This document shows, one piece after another, positions 17,809 through 24,696 of a stretch of DNA of 28,315 nucleotides; the first letter of the stretch is position 1, and every line of letters begins with the position of its first letter. Origin of the DNA: JAZRUF01 sp045652405. Lineage in GTDB: Bacteria > Bacillota > Clostridia > Oscillospirales > JAAYXM01. Location of the stretch: the NCBI GenBank assembly GCA_045652405.1, contig JAZRUF010000132.1, forward strand, positions 1-28,315. Direction: 5' to 3'. The notes under the pieces are model-generated. The model saw only the letters and a list, made by a program, of their open reading frames with translations. It was not told the origin of the DNA and did not search any database. A program made the position numbers and the translations under genes.

Positions 17809-18591
17809 CTATTCAATAAAAAGCGTTCCGTTTATATGCCCGCAAATCATGTTATAGAGCTCCTCGACATGCTCGCCGTTTGCAATTACCATTGGGATTT
17901 TATGGCTTAGTGCACGCTCGGCGGCCATAAGCTTTGTGGACATTCCGCCGGTACCTAAGTTCGTTCCTGCACCGCCTGCGCATGCGCGAAGCTCAGGCGT
18001 TATCTCATGCACTATCGGGATAATGCGTGCGTTTTGGTTTTTATGAGGGTCTGCATCATACAGTCCGTCAATATCAGAGAAAAGAACCAATAGGTCAGCG
18101 TTGCATAAAACCGCAACCTCTGCGGAAAGTGAGTCATTATCTCCAAACAGAATTTCGTCAATTCCGGTTGTGTCATTCTCGTTTATAATCGGGATAGCGC
18201 CGGTTTCAAGCAGGGTTTCGAGAGTATCAATAACTTTCTGGCGGCGGGTCGGCTGGTCAACGTCATCGCGGGTTATGAGCATCTGAGCAATGGTTTTGCC
18301 GTAATCCAAGAAAAATTTATCGTATATATGCATAAGCTCGCACTGACCTACCGCGGCGGCAGCCTGCTTGTATCTGACATCCTTGGGGCGTACCGTCATG
18401 CCAAGCTTGCTCATGCCGACACCGATAGCACCGGAGGTTACAAGAACCACGTCAACCCCTGAGTTTTTTATATCCGATAAAATTTTTGCCAGCGTTTCTA
18501 TTCTGCGCAAGTTGAGCATACCGGTTCCGTGCGTCAGAGTTGAAGTGCCAACTTTAACTACAATTCGTTTAACTTTGTGACCTTTTAACAA
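17809..18591 (-). CDS. proB: Glutamate 5-kinase, short form without PUA domain
   Basis: This 260-residue amino-acid kinase phosphorylates glutamate in the first step of proline synthesis. Visible family motifs are KVGTSTL at 13-19, LVTSGAIGVGM at 50-60, the INENDTTG substrate loop, FGDNDSLSA, LFSDIDGLYDADP and the GTGGMSTKLMAAERA segment. Many glutamate kinases carry a C-terminal PUA domain (about 365 residues in all); this one stops after the kinase domain, as is common in several Firmicutes. Translation starts at TTG: AGGAG lies seven bases upstream and no ATG or GTG is available before the conserved region. No proA or proC is adjacent, and the gene is flanked by its own promoter and a terminator, so it appears monocistronic. 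Confidence 0.93.
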   Translation of the reverse strand: MLKGHKVKRIVVKVGTSTLTHGTGMLNLRRIETLAKILSDIKNSGVDVVLVTSGAIGVGMSKLGMTVRPKDVRYKQAAAAVGQCELMHIYDKFFLDYGKTIAQMLITRDDVDQPTRRQKVIDTLETLLETGAIPIINENDTTGIDEILFGDNDSLSAEVAVLCNADLLVLFSDIDGLYDADPHKNQNARIIPIVHEITPELRACAGGAGTNLGTGGMSTKLMAAERALSHKIPMVIANGEHVEELYNMICGHINGTLFIE

Positions 18592-18633
18592 TATGTATCT
18601 CCTGCCTTTGCATAAAAATGCGTGAATAAATGT

Positions 18634-18662
18634 ATTTTAGCATATATATACCAAAAACGCAA
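18634..18662 (-). promoter_or_regulatory. Predicted promoter of proB
   Basis: On the minus strand TTGCGT (18657-18662) and TAAAAT (18634-18639) are 17 bases apart, about 43 bases before the TTG start. Confidence 0.6.
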
Positions 18663-18670
18663 TGAAAACA

Positions 18671-18704
18671 GAGAAAACGCCCGAAATGTTCATTTCGGGC
18701 GTTT
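18671..18704 (-). terminator. Intrinsic terminator after deoC
   Basis: AAACGCCCGAAATG (18675-18688) and CATTTCGGGCGTTT (18691-18704) form a perfect 14-bp stem two bases past the deoC stop. Read on the minus strand it continues into a T-rich stretch. Confidence 0.88.
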
Positions 18705-18706
18705 AA

Positions 18707-19372
18707 CTATTCTTTACAGCCGTTTATAATTTCAATCGAGGCGGATGCGCCTATGCGGTCAGCGCCTGCGTTTATCATGGCGATTGCGTCATCGTAGCAG
18801 CGTATTCCGCCGGCGGCCTTTACTTTAAGACCGTTTGACGCGGCTTTCATAAGAACTACATCCGATACAGTCGCACCGCCTGTAGAAAAACCGGTAGAGG
18901 TTTTCACGTAATGCGCTCCCGCATCCGCCGCCAATCGGCACGCTATGCTTTTCTCAGCGTCTGTGAGCAGACAAGCCTCAATAATTACCTTGACTATTGC
19001 CTTGCCGGCAACCGAGGATACGACTTGGGCAATGTCATTTTGCACGTGTTCATAGTTTCCGGCTTTTAGCATTCCGACGTTTATTACCATGTCAATTTCT
19101 TCCGCGCCTGCATCTGCCGCGTATTTTGCTTCAAGGGATTTAATATCTGCCATACATGCGCCGAGCGGGAAGCCTACTACAGTGCAAATTTTGACGTTTG
19201 TACCCTCAAGCAGAGTTTTTGCGTAATGCACGTAGCAGGAATTGATGCATACAGATGCAAAACCGTATCGCACAGCCTCTTCGCAGAGCTTTTTAATATC
19301 CTCATGGGTTGCCTGCGGCTTGAGAATTGTGTGGTCTATTTTGCCCGCAAGCTGTTTTTTTGTTATTTGCAT
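18707..19372 (-). CDS. deoC: Deoxyribose-phosphate aldolase
   Basis: This 221-residue class I aldolase splits 2-deoxyribose 5-phosphate into acetaldehyde and glyceraldehyde 3-phosphate, feeding deoxynucleoside carbon into glycolysis. The length is standard. Active-site residues are intact: Asp94 in EEIDMVINVG, the Schiff-base Lys157 in YVKTSTGF, and Lys185 in VKAAGGIR. The IDHTILKP segment at 12-19 is typical of the family. AAGGA precedes the ATG. The gene begins five bases after the stop of the CsoR-family repressor gene, so the two are very likely co-transcribed, an unusual partner for deoC. No deoD, pdp or deoB lies in the window. Confidence 0.97.
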   Translation of the reverse strand: MQITKKQLAGKIDHTILKPQATHEDIKKLCEEAVRYGFASVCINSCYVHYAKTLLEGTNVKICTVVGFPLGACMADIKSLEAKYAADAGAEEIDMVINVGMLKAGNYEHVQNDIAQVVSSVAGKAIVKVIIEACLLTDAEKSIACRLAADAGAHYVKTSTGFSTGGATVSDVVLMKAASNGLKVKAAGGIRCYDDAIAMINAGADRIGASASIEIINGCKE

Positions 19373-19377
19373 AATTA

Positions 19378-19668
19378 TCAGTCCTTAAAAAACTTATCTA
19401 TCGCCTGTTTAAACTCCTCAACCGCGCCTATATCTCCGTCCTCTATTGCGTGGGTGATGCAGTGGGTGATATGCTCGTTTATAATTTCCTTGCCGAGCCC
19501 GCCTATTGCCGAGCGAACCGCGGAGAGCTGAATGAGAACGTCAGAACAGTCCTCGTCGCTCTCTATCATCTTCTTTACGTGCTGCAGATGGCCTATGGCA
19601 CGAGAAAGGCGGTTTAGCTGCCGCTTTTTTTCGTCAGGGGAATGATGGTGGTGCGTAGAATGCGCCAT
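19378..19668 (-). CDS. CsoR/RcnR-family metal-sensing transcriptional repressor
   Basis: This 96-residue all-helical repressor belongs to the DUF156 family, which senses Cu(I), Ni(II)/Co(II), formaldehyde or persulfide. The N terminus has a histidine run (HHHH at 6-9). The core RLSRAIGHLQHVKKMIESDEDCSDVLIQ region shows the family pattern in part (RL..AIGHL..V..MIE....C.D.L.Q). Cys41, His66 and Cys70 reproduce the C-x24-H-x3-C spacing of the copper-sensing CsoR branch, rather than the C-H-H or C-H-E sets of RcnR or FrmR. AGGTG precedes the ATG. It sits upstream of deoC with no copper pump or chaperone gene nearby, so its target is not evident from context. Confidence 0.9.
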   Translation of the reverse strand: MAHSTHHHHSPDEKKRQLNRLSRAIGHLQHVKKMIESDEDCSDVLIQLSAVRSAIGGLGKEIINEHITHCITHAIEDGDIGAVEEFKQAIDKFFKD

Positions 19669-19701
19669 AAGGCTACACCTCGATTACAGTTAATTTAATA
19701 T

Positions 19702-19730
19702 ATTATAAACTTTTTTTCAAATTTAATCAA
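19702..19730 (-). promoter_or_regulatory. Predicted promoter of the csoR-like/deoC pair
   Basis: On the minus strand TTGATT (19725-19730) and TATAAT (19702-19707) are 17 bases apart. It overlaps the 3' end of the methyltransferase gene and lies 33 bases before the repressor start. No GC-rich CsoR-type palindrome overlaps it. Confidence 0.72.
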
Positions 19731-20301
19731 TCATAAATCCGGAGACGATATACTTTTCCTCATCGGATATTTTAACATCTGCCTTAAGATGCTTTGAAAA
19801 AATTTCAAAAAGCTCATCCGCGGTCATGAGCCCTAATGAAACCGCGGATGCTAAACCACTGTGATGAGCATTTATCCTATCGCGGCTCATACCGTGGGCG
19901 ACGGTTAACCTGCCACGCGGTTTTAATAGTGACGATAGGATACGAATTAGCCGCTCGGGGTCAGGAAAATGCGGGAAAGCATTGTATAAAACTACGCAGT
20001 CAAATTTAGATTCAAATGAAAATTCCTCGACATCCGCGCATATAACCGGGATATCCGGGAATTTCAAGCGTGCGTATCCCACCATTTCGGGCGAAATATC
20101 AATCCCGGTAACGCATACATTACGTGAGAGGTAATAATCAAAAAGAACACCGGTGCCGCAAGCAACGTCGAGCACGCTCTTGCCGTCGGATACACCACCG
20201 ATGTCAAGAATCTCATTTATTATCCGGTCATCCTTTATCATTTCCACATCCCATGAGGGCGCGCAAGAGTCAAAAAAACGTATAATATCTTCTTTATTCA
20301 T
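19723..20301 (-). CDS. Class I SAM-dependent methyltransferase, substrate unknown
   Basis: The 192-residue protein has a Rossmann-type methyltransferase fold. Motif I is VLDVACGTG at 43-51, an acidic residue ends the second strand (VTGIDISPEMV), motif II/III-like positions follow (VICADVEEF, DCVVLYNAFPHFPDPERLI), and the LKPRGRLTVAHG strand comes after. The opening RFFDSCAPSWD resembles small-molecule methyltransferases of the UbiE/Coq5-like group. The start overlaps the end of the ECF S-component gene by eight bases, so the two are translationally linked. The substrate may be related to whatever the transporter imports, but nothing in the sequence fixes it. Confidence 0.88.
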   Translation of the reverse strand: MNKEDIIRFFDSCAPSWDVEMIKDDRIINEILDIGGVSDGKSVLDVACGTGVLFDYYLSRNVCVTGIDISPEMVGYARLKFPDIPVICADVEEFSFESKFDCVVLYNAFPHFPDPERLIRILSSLLKPRGRLTVAHGMSRDRINAHHSGLASAVSLGLMTADELFEIFSKHLKADVKISDEEKYIVSGFMID

Positions 20302-20851
20302 ATGTTTTCAACACCTCAGGAGATTCAATTACATTGGATTTTATAAGCGCAAATACAAGCATCGGGATAATTATAAGCTGCGCAATAATGCCGGGGAAGG
20401 TTTTTATTATATATGAACCGACCCAAAGTGATACGGAATATGACTCAGCGTTTGACAAATATACAAAAGATTTAACAATTCCACCAGCGATACGCCCTGC
20501 AATCATTGCAGGAATAAGGGATATGTATAGGTTTGCGTATATGCTTTTGGTGCGGACAAACTTAAAAAGAATTCCTGAAACGATGCCGTAAACAACAAGC
20601 TCGGGTATCATTGAAATGAGCTGAGGTGCCTGAGGCATTCCTGATAAAACGCTTGAAATAACCGGTCCTACAACTCCGCAAAGAGCCCCATAGAGAGGGC
20701 CGCATAAGAGTCCGCATAAAAGAACCGGAAAATGCATGGGCGAAAAGGCATGGCCACCCCCTACCGAATGCAGTATTACAGGTAGAACATAACATAATGC
20801 AACGCATATCGCAGCGGTGCAGATTTTCTTGCTGACTGACATGGATTTCAT
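20294..20851 (-). CDS. ECF-type transporter S component (substrate-binding membrane protein)
   Basis: This 185-residue hydrophobic protein with about six membrane segments resembles substrate-capture (S) subunits of energy-coupling factor vitamin transporters, which work with a shared EcfA-EcfA'-T module encoded elsewhere. The segment HAFSPMHFPVLLCGLLCGP followed by a glycine- and proline-rich GPVISSVLSGMP is a recognisable trait of one S-component group. The substrate cannot be read from sequence. I start at the ATG at 20851, preceded by AAGGAG nine bases upstream; the longer reading includes the promoter region. The downstream methyltransferase gene overlaps its end. Confidence 0.8.
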   Translation of the reverse strand: MKSMSVSKKICTAAICVALCYVLPVILHSVGGGHAFSPMHFPVLLCGLLCGPLYGALCGVVGPVISSVLSGMPQAPQLISMIPELVVYGIVSGILFKFVRTKSIYANLYISLIPAMIAGRIAGGIVKSFVYLSNAESYSVSLWVGSYIIKTFPGIIAQLIIIPMLVFALIKSNVIESPEVLKTYE

Positions 20852-20875
20852 ATAAAAACGCTCCTTAAAAATAAT

Positions 20876-20912
20876 GTACATATATTGTACGTGTAAAATA
20901 CAATAAATACAA
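20876..20912 (-). promoter_or_regulatory. Predicted promoter with overlapping inverted repeat (operator candidate)
   Basis: On the minus strand TTGTAT (20907-20912) and TACAAT (20884-20889) are 17 bases apart, ahead of the ECF S-component gene. The inverted repeat GTACA-TATAT-TGTAC (20876-20890) covers the -10 box and the expected start of transcription, a typical place for a repressor site. Confidence 0.55.
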
Positions 20913-20913
20913 G

Positions 20914-20925
20914 CCCCCATGGGGG
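20914..20925. repeat. Perfect palindrome C5-AT-G5 next to the -35 box
   Basis: CCCCCATGGGGG is a perfect 12-bp palindrome starting one base beyond the predicted -35 box of the ECF S-component promoter, in otherwise AT-rich DNA. Operators of CsoR/RcnR-family repressors are C-tract/G-tract palindromes, and such a repressor is encoded 1.2 kb downstream on the same strand. The link is inference. Confidence 0.6.
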
Positions 20926-20928
20926 ATG

Positions 20929-20964
20929 AAAAAAACACCCGAAATAAAATTCGAGTGTTTTTTT
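20929..20964 (-). terminator. Intrinsic terminator of the amidohydrolase gene
   Basis: AAAAAACAC and GTGTTTTTT with an inner CGAA/TTCG form a stem with one mismatch around an AT-rich loop, 10 bases after the stop codon. On the minus strand it ends in seven T residues. Confidence 0.88.
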
Positions 20965-20974
20965 CAAGGAGTGT

Positions 20975-21847
20975 TTAATTAAGCGGAACCAGCTTGAGTG
21001 CGTTACCTGAATAAATTTTATCCAGAACACCCGCCGGCAGCTTGTCAGCTATGGAATTTAAGAAATCCTGATGGATATTATCAAAATAATCGCGGCCGTA
21101 AAGAACGCGGTCTTGGAACTCGGTTAAGAACTCAACTGCAAATTCCGGATCACGTGAGAGCGCGTTGCAGCCGCTTCCTGCGGAAATATCGCAGTACAGA
21201 TTCGGATACTTGCGCAGCATTTCAATGAGCTTTCCGCCCGGCTGAACCTTTTCCCTGGGATACAAATTCTTATCGTACAAATCATCACCTGAGATATGTG
21301 ACCAGAAACCCGGTGCATGGCCTAAGAAGTTTGTCTCCGGGCATTTGGCGATAGCACGTTCAAATGCATCTATACCGCCGCCGTACCAGTAGTTCGGGCG
21401 AGGATAGGGTGTACCGCGGTCAAATTCATAGTCGATATGAACCAGAACCGGCAGACCCTTTTCGCCGCAGAAGCGGTACATACGAATTGCGTCCCAGTCA
21501 TCAAGCATCATGCGGATTTTAAGCTCGCCGTAAATTTTTACGTCATACATATCAATGGCGGAGTTTAAGCGGTCAATTGCGTCCGGGCGGCGCGGGTCGG
21601 GAGCATAGCCGAGTACAAAGCGCTCGGGTGCACGCTCCTTATAATTTAAGCAGCGCTCAAACGGAATCGGACCCCATGGGCTATAGTGTATGGGGGTGCG
21701 GCTGTCATAGGCCGGATCATATTCGCTGGTGGGCGCTTCCCAGGAGAGAAGCCATGTGACATCTATGTTGTTTTCGTCCATGTTGGCGAGGTACTTGTCA
21801 AGGTCGTGCCCGCACCAATCCGGATGGTTGTGGTCATCGATAATCAT
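20975..21847 (-). CDS. Amidohydrolase-2 family metal-dependent hydrolase
   Basis: This 290-residue protein fits the COG2159/amidohydrolase-2 TIM-barrel family, which includes hydrolases and decarboxylases. Metal and catalytic candidates are His6 and His8 in DDHNHPDWCGH, a strand-end histidine in VLVHIDYEF, a histidine in FLGHAPGFWSH, and the C-terminal Asp in LYGRDYFDN. AAGGAG lies before the ATG. It is divergent from the iron-uptake operon and followed by its own terminator, so it is probably monocistronic. The substrate is unknown; no neighbouring pathway genes help. Confidence 0.88.
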   Translation of the reverse strand: MIIDDHNHPDWCGHDLDKYLANMDENNIDVTWLLSWEAPTSEYDPAYDSRTPIHYSPWGPIPFERCLNYKERAPERFVLGYAPDPRRPDAIDRLNSAIDMYDVKIYGELKIRMMLDDWDAIRMYRFCGEKGLPVLVHIDYEFDRGTPYPRPNYWYGGGIDAFERAIAKCPETNFLGHAPGFWSHISGDDLYDKNLYPREKVQPGGKLIEMLRKYPNLYCDISAGSGCNALSRDPEFAVEFLTEFQDRVLYGRDYFDNIHQDFLNSIADKLPAGVLDKIYSGNALKLVPLN

Positions 21848-21887
21848 TTTAACAACTCCTTTTATTTTATGGTGTTATACGAAAAAT

Positions 21888-21916
21888 GTGACAGGGCTGT
21901 TTTCTAAGCCTATTAT
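21888..21916 (+). promoter_or_regulatory. Predicted promoter of the feo operon
   Basis: GTGACA (21888-21893) and TATTAT (21911-21916) are 17 bases apart, each 5 of 6 to consensus. A TATAAT on the opposite strand (21912-21917) overlaps the same -10 and may serve the divergent amidohydrolase, but no matching -35 is seen for it. No full Fur box is visible. Confidence 0.65.
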
Positions 21917-21962
21917 AAAACAATCCCAAACACGTTGCGTTGTTTCCTGAGGTTATTATATC

Positions 21963-22151
21963 ATGCAAAATAATAAATTCAATGACATATCTTCCAAACG
22001 TACAATAATTGGCGACAATTTGGACGATTCTGCAACAGTAACCCATGTCAACTGCAAGGCATATATTGATATAGGGCAGATGAACTGTCCTAAAGAGATT
22101 TTTGTAAACGGAGTTTTACTTAAAAATGAAACAGAAGAGACTTACTCTTGA
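21963..22151 (+). CDS. Small hypothetical protein ahead of feoA
   Basis: A 62-codon ORF follows the predicted feo promoter, with TGAGGT about ten bases before its ATG, and its end overlaps the feoA start by 26 bases. The peptide is hydrophilic with two cysteines (VNCKAY and MNCPKE) and no signal peptide or membrane segment. I do not recognise it. Codon use is compatible with coding, and without it the feoA message would have an untranslated leader of about 200 bases. It may be a genuine small feo-operon protein or a translated leader that couples to feoA. Confidence 0.5.
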   Translation: MQNNKFNDISSKRTIIGDNLDDSATVTHVNCKAYIDIGQMNCPKEIFVNGVLLKNETEETYS

Positions 22152-22368
22152 TTGCCTGCCCTTAGGGAGAAAGGCGCATGTAACTGAACTCAACGTATCC
22201 GGGGTGGACAGACGGCGAATGTTGGATTTAGGACTGTTGCAAGGTGCGACAATAGAGGCGCTTTCCAGAAGTCCATCGGGAGACCCGGTGGCATATTTTG
22301 TGCGCGGGACGGTAATCGCGTTGCGTTGCGAGGATGCACAAAAGATAACCGTTACAGAATGTATGTAA
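22126..22368 (+). CDS. feoA: FeoA family ferrous iron transport accessory protein
   Basis: This 80-residue SH3-like protein is the cytosolic partner of FeoB. The pattern LPLGRKAHVTELN, RRRMLDLGLLQGATIEALSRSPSGDPVAYFVRG and the closing ALRCEDAQKITV is typical of FeoA: a loop around R-x-LDLG, then GDP-x-A. It begins inside the end of the upstream small ORF, with CGGAG about 12 bases before the ATG, and lies 58 bases ahead of the chosen feoB start, separated by a strong hairpin. The FeoA family is confirmed by the adjacent feoB. Confidence 0.93.
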   Translation: MKQKRLTLDCLPLGRKAHVTELNVSGVDRRRMLDLGLLQGATIEALSRSPSGDPVAYFVRGTVIALRCEDAQKITVTECM

Positions 22369-22375
22369 TTATATT

Positions 22376-22411
22376 TTTCAAAGGGCTTTGGTTTGCCAAA
22401 GTCCTTTGAAA
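22376..22411 (+). other. Long hairpin between feoA and feoB
   Basis: TTTCAAAGG-G-CTTTGG pairs with CCAAAG-T-CCTTTGAAA around a TTTG loop, giving 16 pairs, one of them G-U in RNA. It lacks a T-run, so it is not a classical terminator, and it ends directly before the GGGGGTGG ribosome binding site of feoB. A role in message processing or in setting the FeoA/FeoB ratio is plausible. Confidence 0.8.
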
Positions 22412-22426
22412 TGGGGGTGGTTATAT

Positions 22427-24529
22427 ATGCGATTGGGAAAAAAACATGAAGAAAAAGAAAAACGCATTATAATGCTTGCGGGGAACCCTAATGTGGGGAA
22501 AAGCACGGTGTTTAATGCCTTGACCGGAATGAAACAACATACCGGCAATTGGCCCGGGAAAACCGTGGAGAGTGCAAGGGGAAGTTTCTATCGAAATGGC
22601 GAGGAATTTGTTCTGGCGGATATACCGGGTACATACTCTCTTGCGCCCAACTCTGCGGAGGAGACCGTGGCAAGAGATTGCATTTGCTTTACAAATCCGG
22701 ATGCCGTAATAATAGTTGCGGATGCAACGTGTCTTGAACGAAATTTAAATCTTGTACTGCAGATTTTGGAGTGCGGCGCACGAGCTGTTTTATGCGTAAA
22801 TCTTATTGATGAGGCACAGAAAAAAGGGATAAAAGTTGATTTAGAAGAACTTTCGCTTCAGCTTGGAATACCTGTGGTCGGAACCGCTGCGCGCGCAGGG
22901 CGCGGGCTCAGTGAGCTTATAGACCAGATAGGTTGCGTAGCGTCCGGTGCGCAAAAAATGTTTTTTTCGCACGTGGAATATGACAGCGCGACCGAAAAAG
23001 CAATTGAGTCTATGTATAATACAGTGGCAAAAAAACTTGATGGTAGGATGAATGTACGCTGGATGTGCTTAAAGCTTTTGGAAGGCGAGGAAAGCTTTAA
23101 AAAATCTCTTAAAGAGTATTTGGGATTTGACCTTTTTGAGGATGAGGAGGTTTCTGCGGCACTTAACACGGCAAAAAACATCGCGCAGGCAGAAGATGCG
23201 GATAAATTTAAAGACAGAATAGTCGGTGCGGTTATGTCGCGGTGCGCGGAAATATTCAAAAAATGCGTAACGCTTGAAAAAGAGGAATACACAAAAAGAG
23301 ACCGTAGAATGGATAAGCTTCTCACGTCAAGAGCGACCGGAATACCTATAATGTTGTTGGGGCTCGGCATAATATTCTGGATAACAATTGTTGGTGCAAA
23401 TTATCCGTCTGAGCTTCTAAGCAGAGCCTTTTCAGTTCTGGGCGAGGGGTTAAACAACCTTCTTACCCGAATAAACACGCCTGAAATTATAAGAGGCCCG
23501 TTGGTTGACGGTGTATACAAAACACTTTCATGGGTGGTTTCCGTCATGCTTCCGCCTATGGCAATTTTTTTTCCGATGTTTACTCTTCTTGAGGATTTGG
23601 GTTATCTTCCGCGCATAGCCTTTAATCTCGATAGCTTTTTTAAGCGCGCGGGCGCACACGGAAAACAAGCGCTCACCATGTGTATGGGATTTGGTTGCAA
23701 CGCGTGCGGAATATCCGGATGCAGAATAATAGATTCGCCGCGAGAGCGTCTTATAGGGATACTGACAAACAATTTTGTGCCGTGCAACAGAAGATTTCCG
23801 ATACTTATTGCGATAATCACAATGTTTTTTACCGTTGATATGAAACAGCCTTTAAAAACCGTATCAGCAGTAGTATTGTTAATGAGCATAATAATTTTCG
23901 GAATCTGCATGACGCTTATTATATCACAAGCACTTTCGCGCACGGTTCTTAAAGGAGTTCCGTCAACTTTCGCCCTGGAGCTTCCACCGTATCGGAGGCC
24001 GCAGATAGGGAAGGTCATAATTCGCTCGGTTTTTGACAGAACCATCTTTGTACTCGGACGTGCGGCGGCAGTAGCTGCACCTGCCGGACTTGTGATATGG
24101 CTTCTTGCAAATATATCAGTTTCTGGGGAAAGTCTCATGGGGTGGGTTGCAGGAGCGCTTGACCCGATTGCGCGCGTCATAGGTCTTGACGGCGTGATTT
24201 TAATGGCGTGTATTTTGGCATTGCCTGCGAATGAAATCGTATTTCCGATAATTATAATGAGTTATTTATCCATGGGAAGCCTTACCGAGATAACAAATCT
24301 TACATTACTTCGCAACCTGCTTGTTGAAAACGGATGGACGTGGGTGACGGCGGCATGCACGATGCTTTTTTCACTCTGCCACTTCCCATGCGCTACCGCA
24401 CTGTGGACGGTTGCAAAGGAGACGCACAGCTTTAAGTGGACTGCCGCGTCGTTTCTCATCCCTACCGCGTGCGGAGTCGTTATATGCTTTATTGTGGCAA
24501 GCGTTGCTAGGATATTTTCACTGATATAG
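22427..24529 (+). CDS. feoB: Ferrous iron transport protein B (GTPase-permease)
   Basis: This 700-residue membrane protein imports Fe(II). The cytosolic G domain has G1 GNPNVGKS at 19-26, the NWPGKTVE switch at 41-48, G3 DIPG at 65-68 and G4 NLID at 125-128, followed by a helical region to about 290. The C-terminal two-thirds is a multi-pass permease with duplicated Gate domains; the signature GFGCNACGISGCRIIDSPRE at about 421-440 is of the clostridial type, with a second cysteine motif NFVPCNRRFP soon after. I start at the ATG following GGGGGTGG; a reading from 22388 begins inside the hairpin. feoA precedes it. No terminator with a T-run is visible on its own strand. Confidence 0.97.
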   Translation: MRLGKKHEEKEKRIIMLAGNPNVGKSTVFNALTGMKQHTGNWPGKTVESARGSFYRNGEEFVLADIPGTYSLAPNSAEETVARDCICFTNPDAVIIVADATCLERNLNLVLQILECGARAVLCVNLIDEAQKKGIKVDLEELSLQLGIPVVGTAARAGRGLSELIDQIGCVASGAQKMFFSHVEYDSATEKAIESMYNTVAKKLDGRMNVRWMCLKLLEGEESFKKSLKEYLGFDLFEDEEVSAALNTAKNIAQAEDADKFKDRIVGAVMSRCAEIFKKCVTLEKEEYTKRDRRMDKLLTSRATGIPIMLLGLGIIFWITIVGANYPSELLSRAFSVLGEGLNNLLTRINTPEIIRGPLVDGVYKTLSWVVSVMLPPMAIFFPMFTLLEDLGYLPRIAFNLDSFFKRAGAHGKQALTMCMGFGCNACGISGCRIIDSPRERLIGILTNNFVPCNRRFPILIAIITMFFTVDMKQPLKTVSAVVLLMSIIIFGICMTLIISQALSRTVLKGVPSTFALELPPYRRPQIGKVIIRSVFDRTIFVLGRAAAVAAPAGLVIWLLANISVSGESLMGWVAGALDPIARVIGLDGVILMACILALPANEIVFPIIIMSYLSMGSLTEITNLTLLRNLLVENGWTWVTAACTMLFSLCHFPCATALWTVAKETHSFKWTAASFLIPTACGVVICFIVASVARIFSLI

Positions 24530-24555
24530 AAAAAGCCTGCCTAAACGGCAGGCTT
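24530..24555 (-). terminator. Hairpin with T-run on the minus strand, at the end of feoB
   Basis: AAGCCTGCC and GGCAGGCTT form a 9-bp GC-rich stem around a five-base loop. The run of five A residues before it (24530-24534) makes a proper T-run only when read on the minus strand; on the + strand it is followed by AATATCAG. It therefore looks like a terminator for something transcribed leftward. Confidence 0.7.
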
Positions 24556-24559
24556 AATA

Positions 24560-24637
24560 TCAGTTTAGCTGAATAAACGCTTCTACGGAGCTGTAGTTTT
24601 CGAGGAAATCATTTTCTTTCCGAACAGTGCAAAAGTT
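24560..24637 (-). pseudogene. Possible vestigial 3' end of a minus-strand gene
   Basis: Just upstream (in minus-strand sense) of the minus-strand terminator at 24530-24555 there is a 25-codon open frame ending in TGA at 24560-24562, with a polar, protein-like composition (ENDFLENYSSVEAFIQLN at the end). It has no start codon and is closed at 24638-24640 by another stop. The arrangement of frame, stop and terminator suggests the surviving tail of a deleted gene. The short length makes this weak. Confidence 0.25.
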
Positions 24638-24666
24638 TCAATATATAGTGACATGTGCAATTTATA

Positions 24667-24696
24667 TTGACGCGGAAGGGATAGATGAGGTAAAAT
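24667..24696 (+). promoter_or_regulatory. Predicted promoter of the HD-domain nucleotidase gene
   Basis: TTGACG (24667-24672) and TAAAAT (24691-24696) are 18 bases apart, each 5 of 6 to consensus. It supports the downstream start at 24729 over a GTG at 24627. Confidence 0.6.

Noticed and set aside
21839..21848. GATAATCATT resembling half of a Fur box, close to the feo promoter
   Set aside because: It falls on the first codons of the amidohydrolase gene, covers only about half of a full box, and is 40 bases upstream of the feo -35, so chance is the simpler explanation.
23602..24180. A 192-codon open frame antisense to feoB
   Set aside because: It lies wholly inside the conserved permease region of feoB, with low-complexity composition and no upstream signals.
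24530..24555. Reading the hairpin as the ordinary terminator of feoB
   Set aside because: The T-run is on the minus-strand side only. It may still help end feoB transcripts, but the sequence favours leftward termination.
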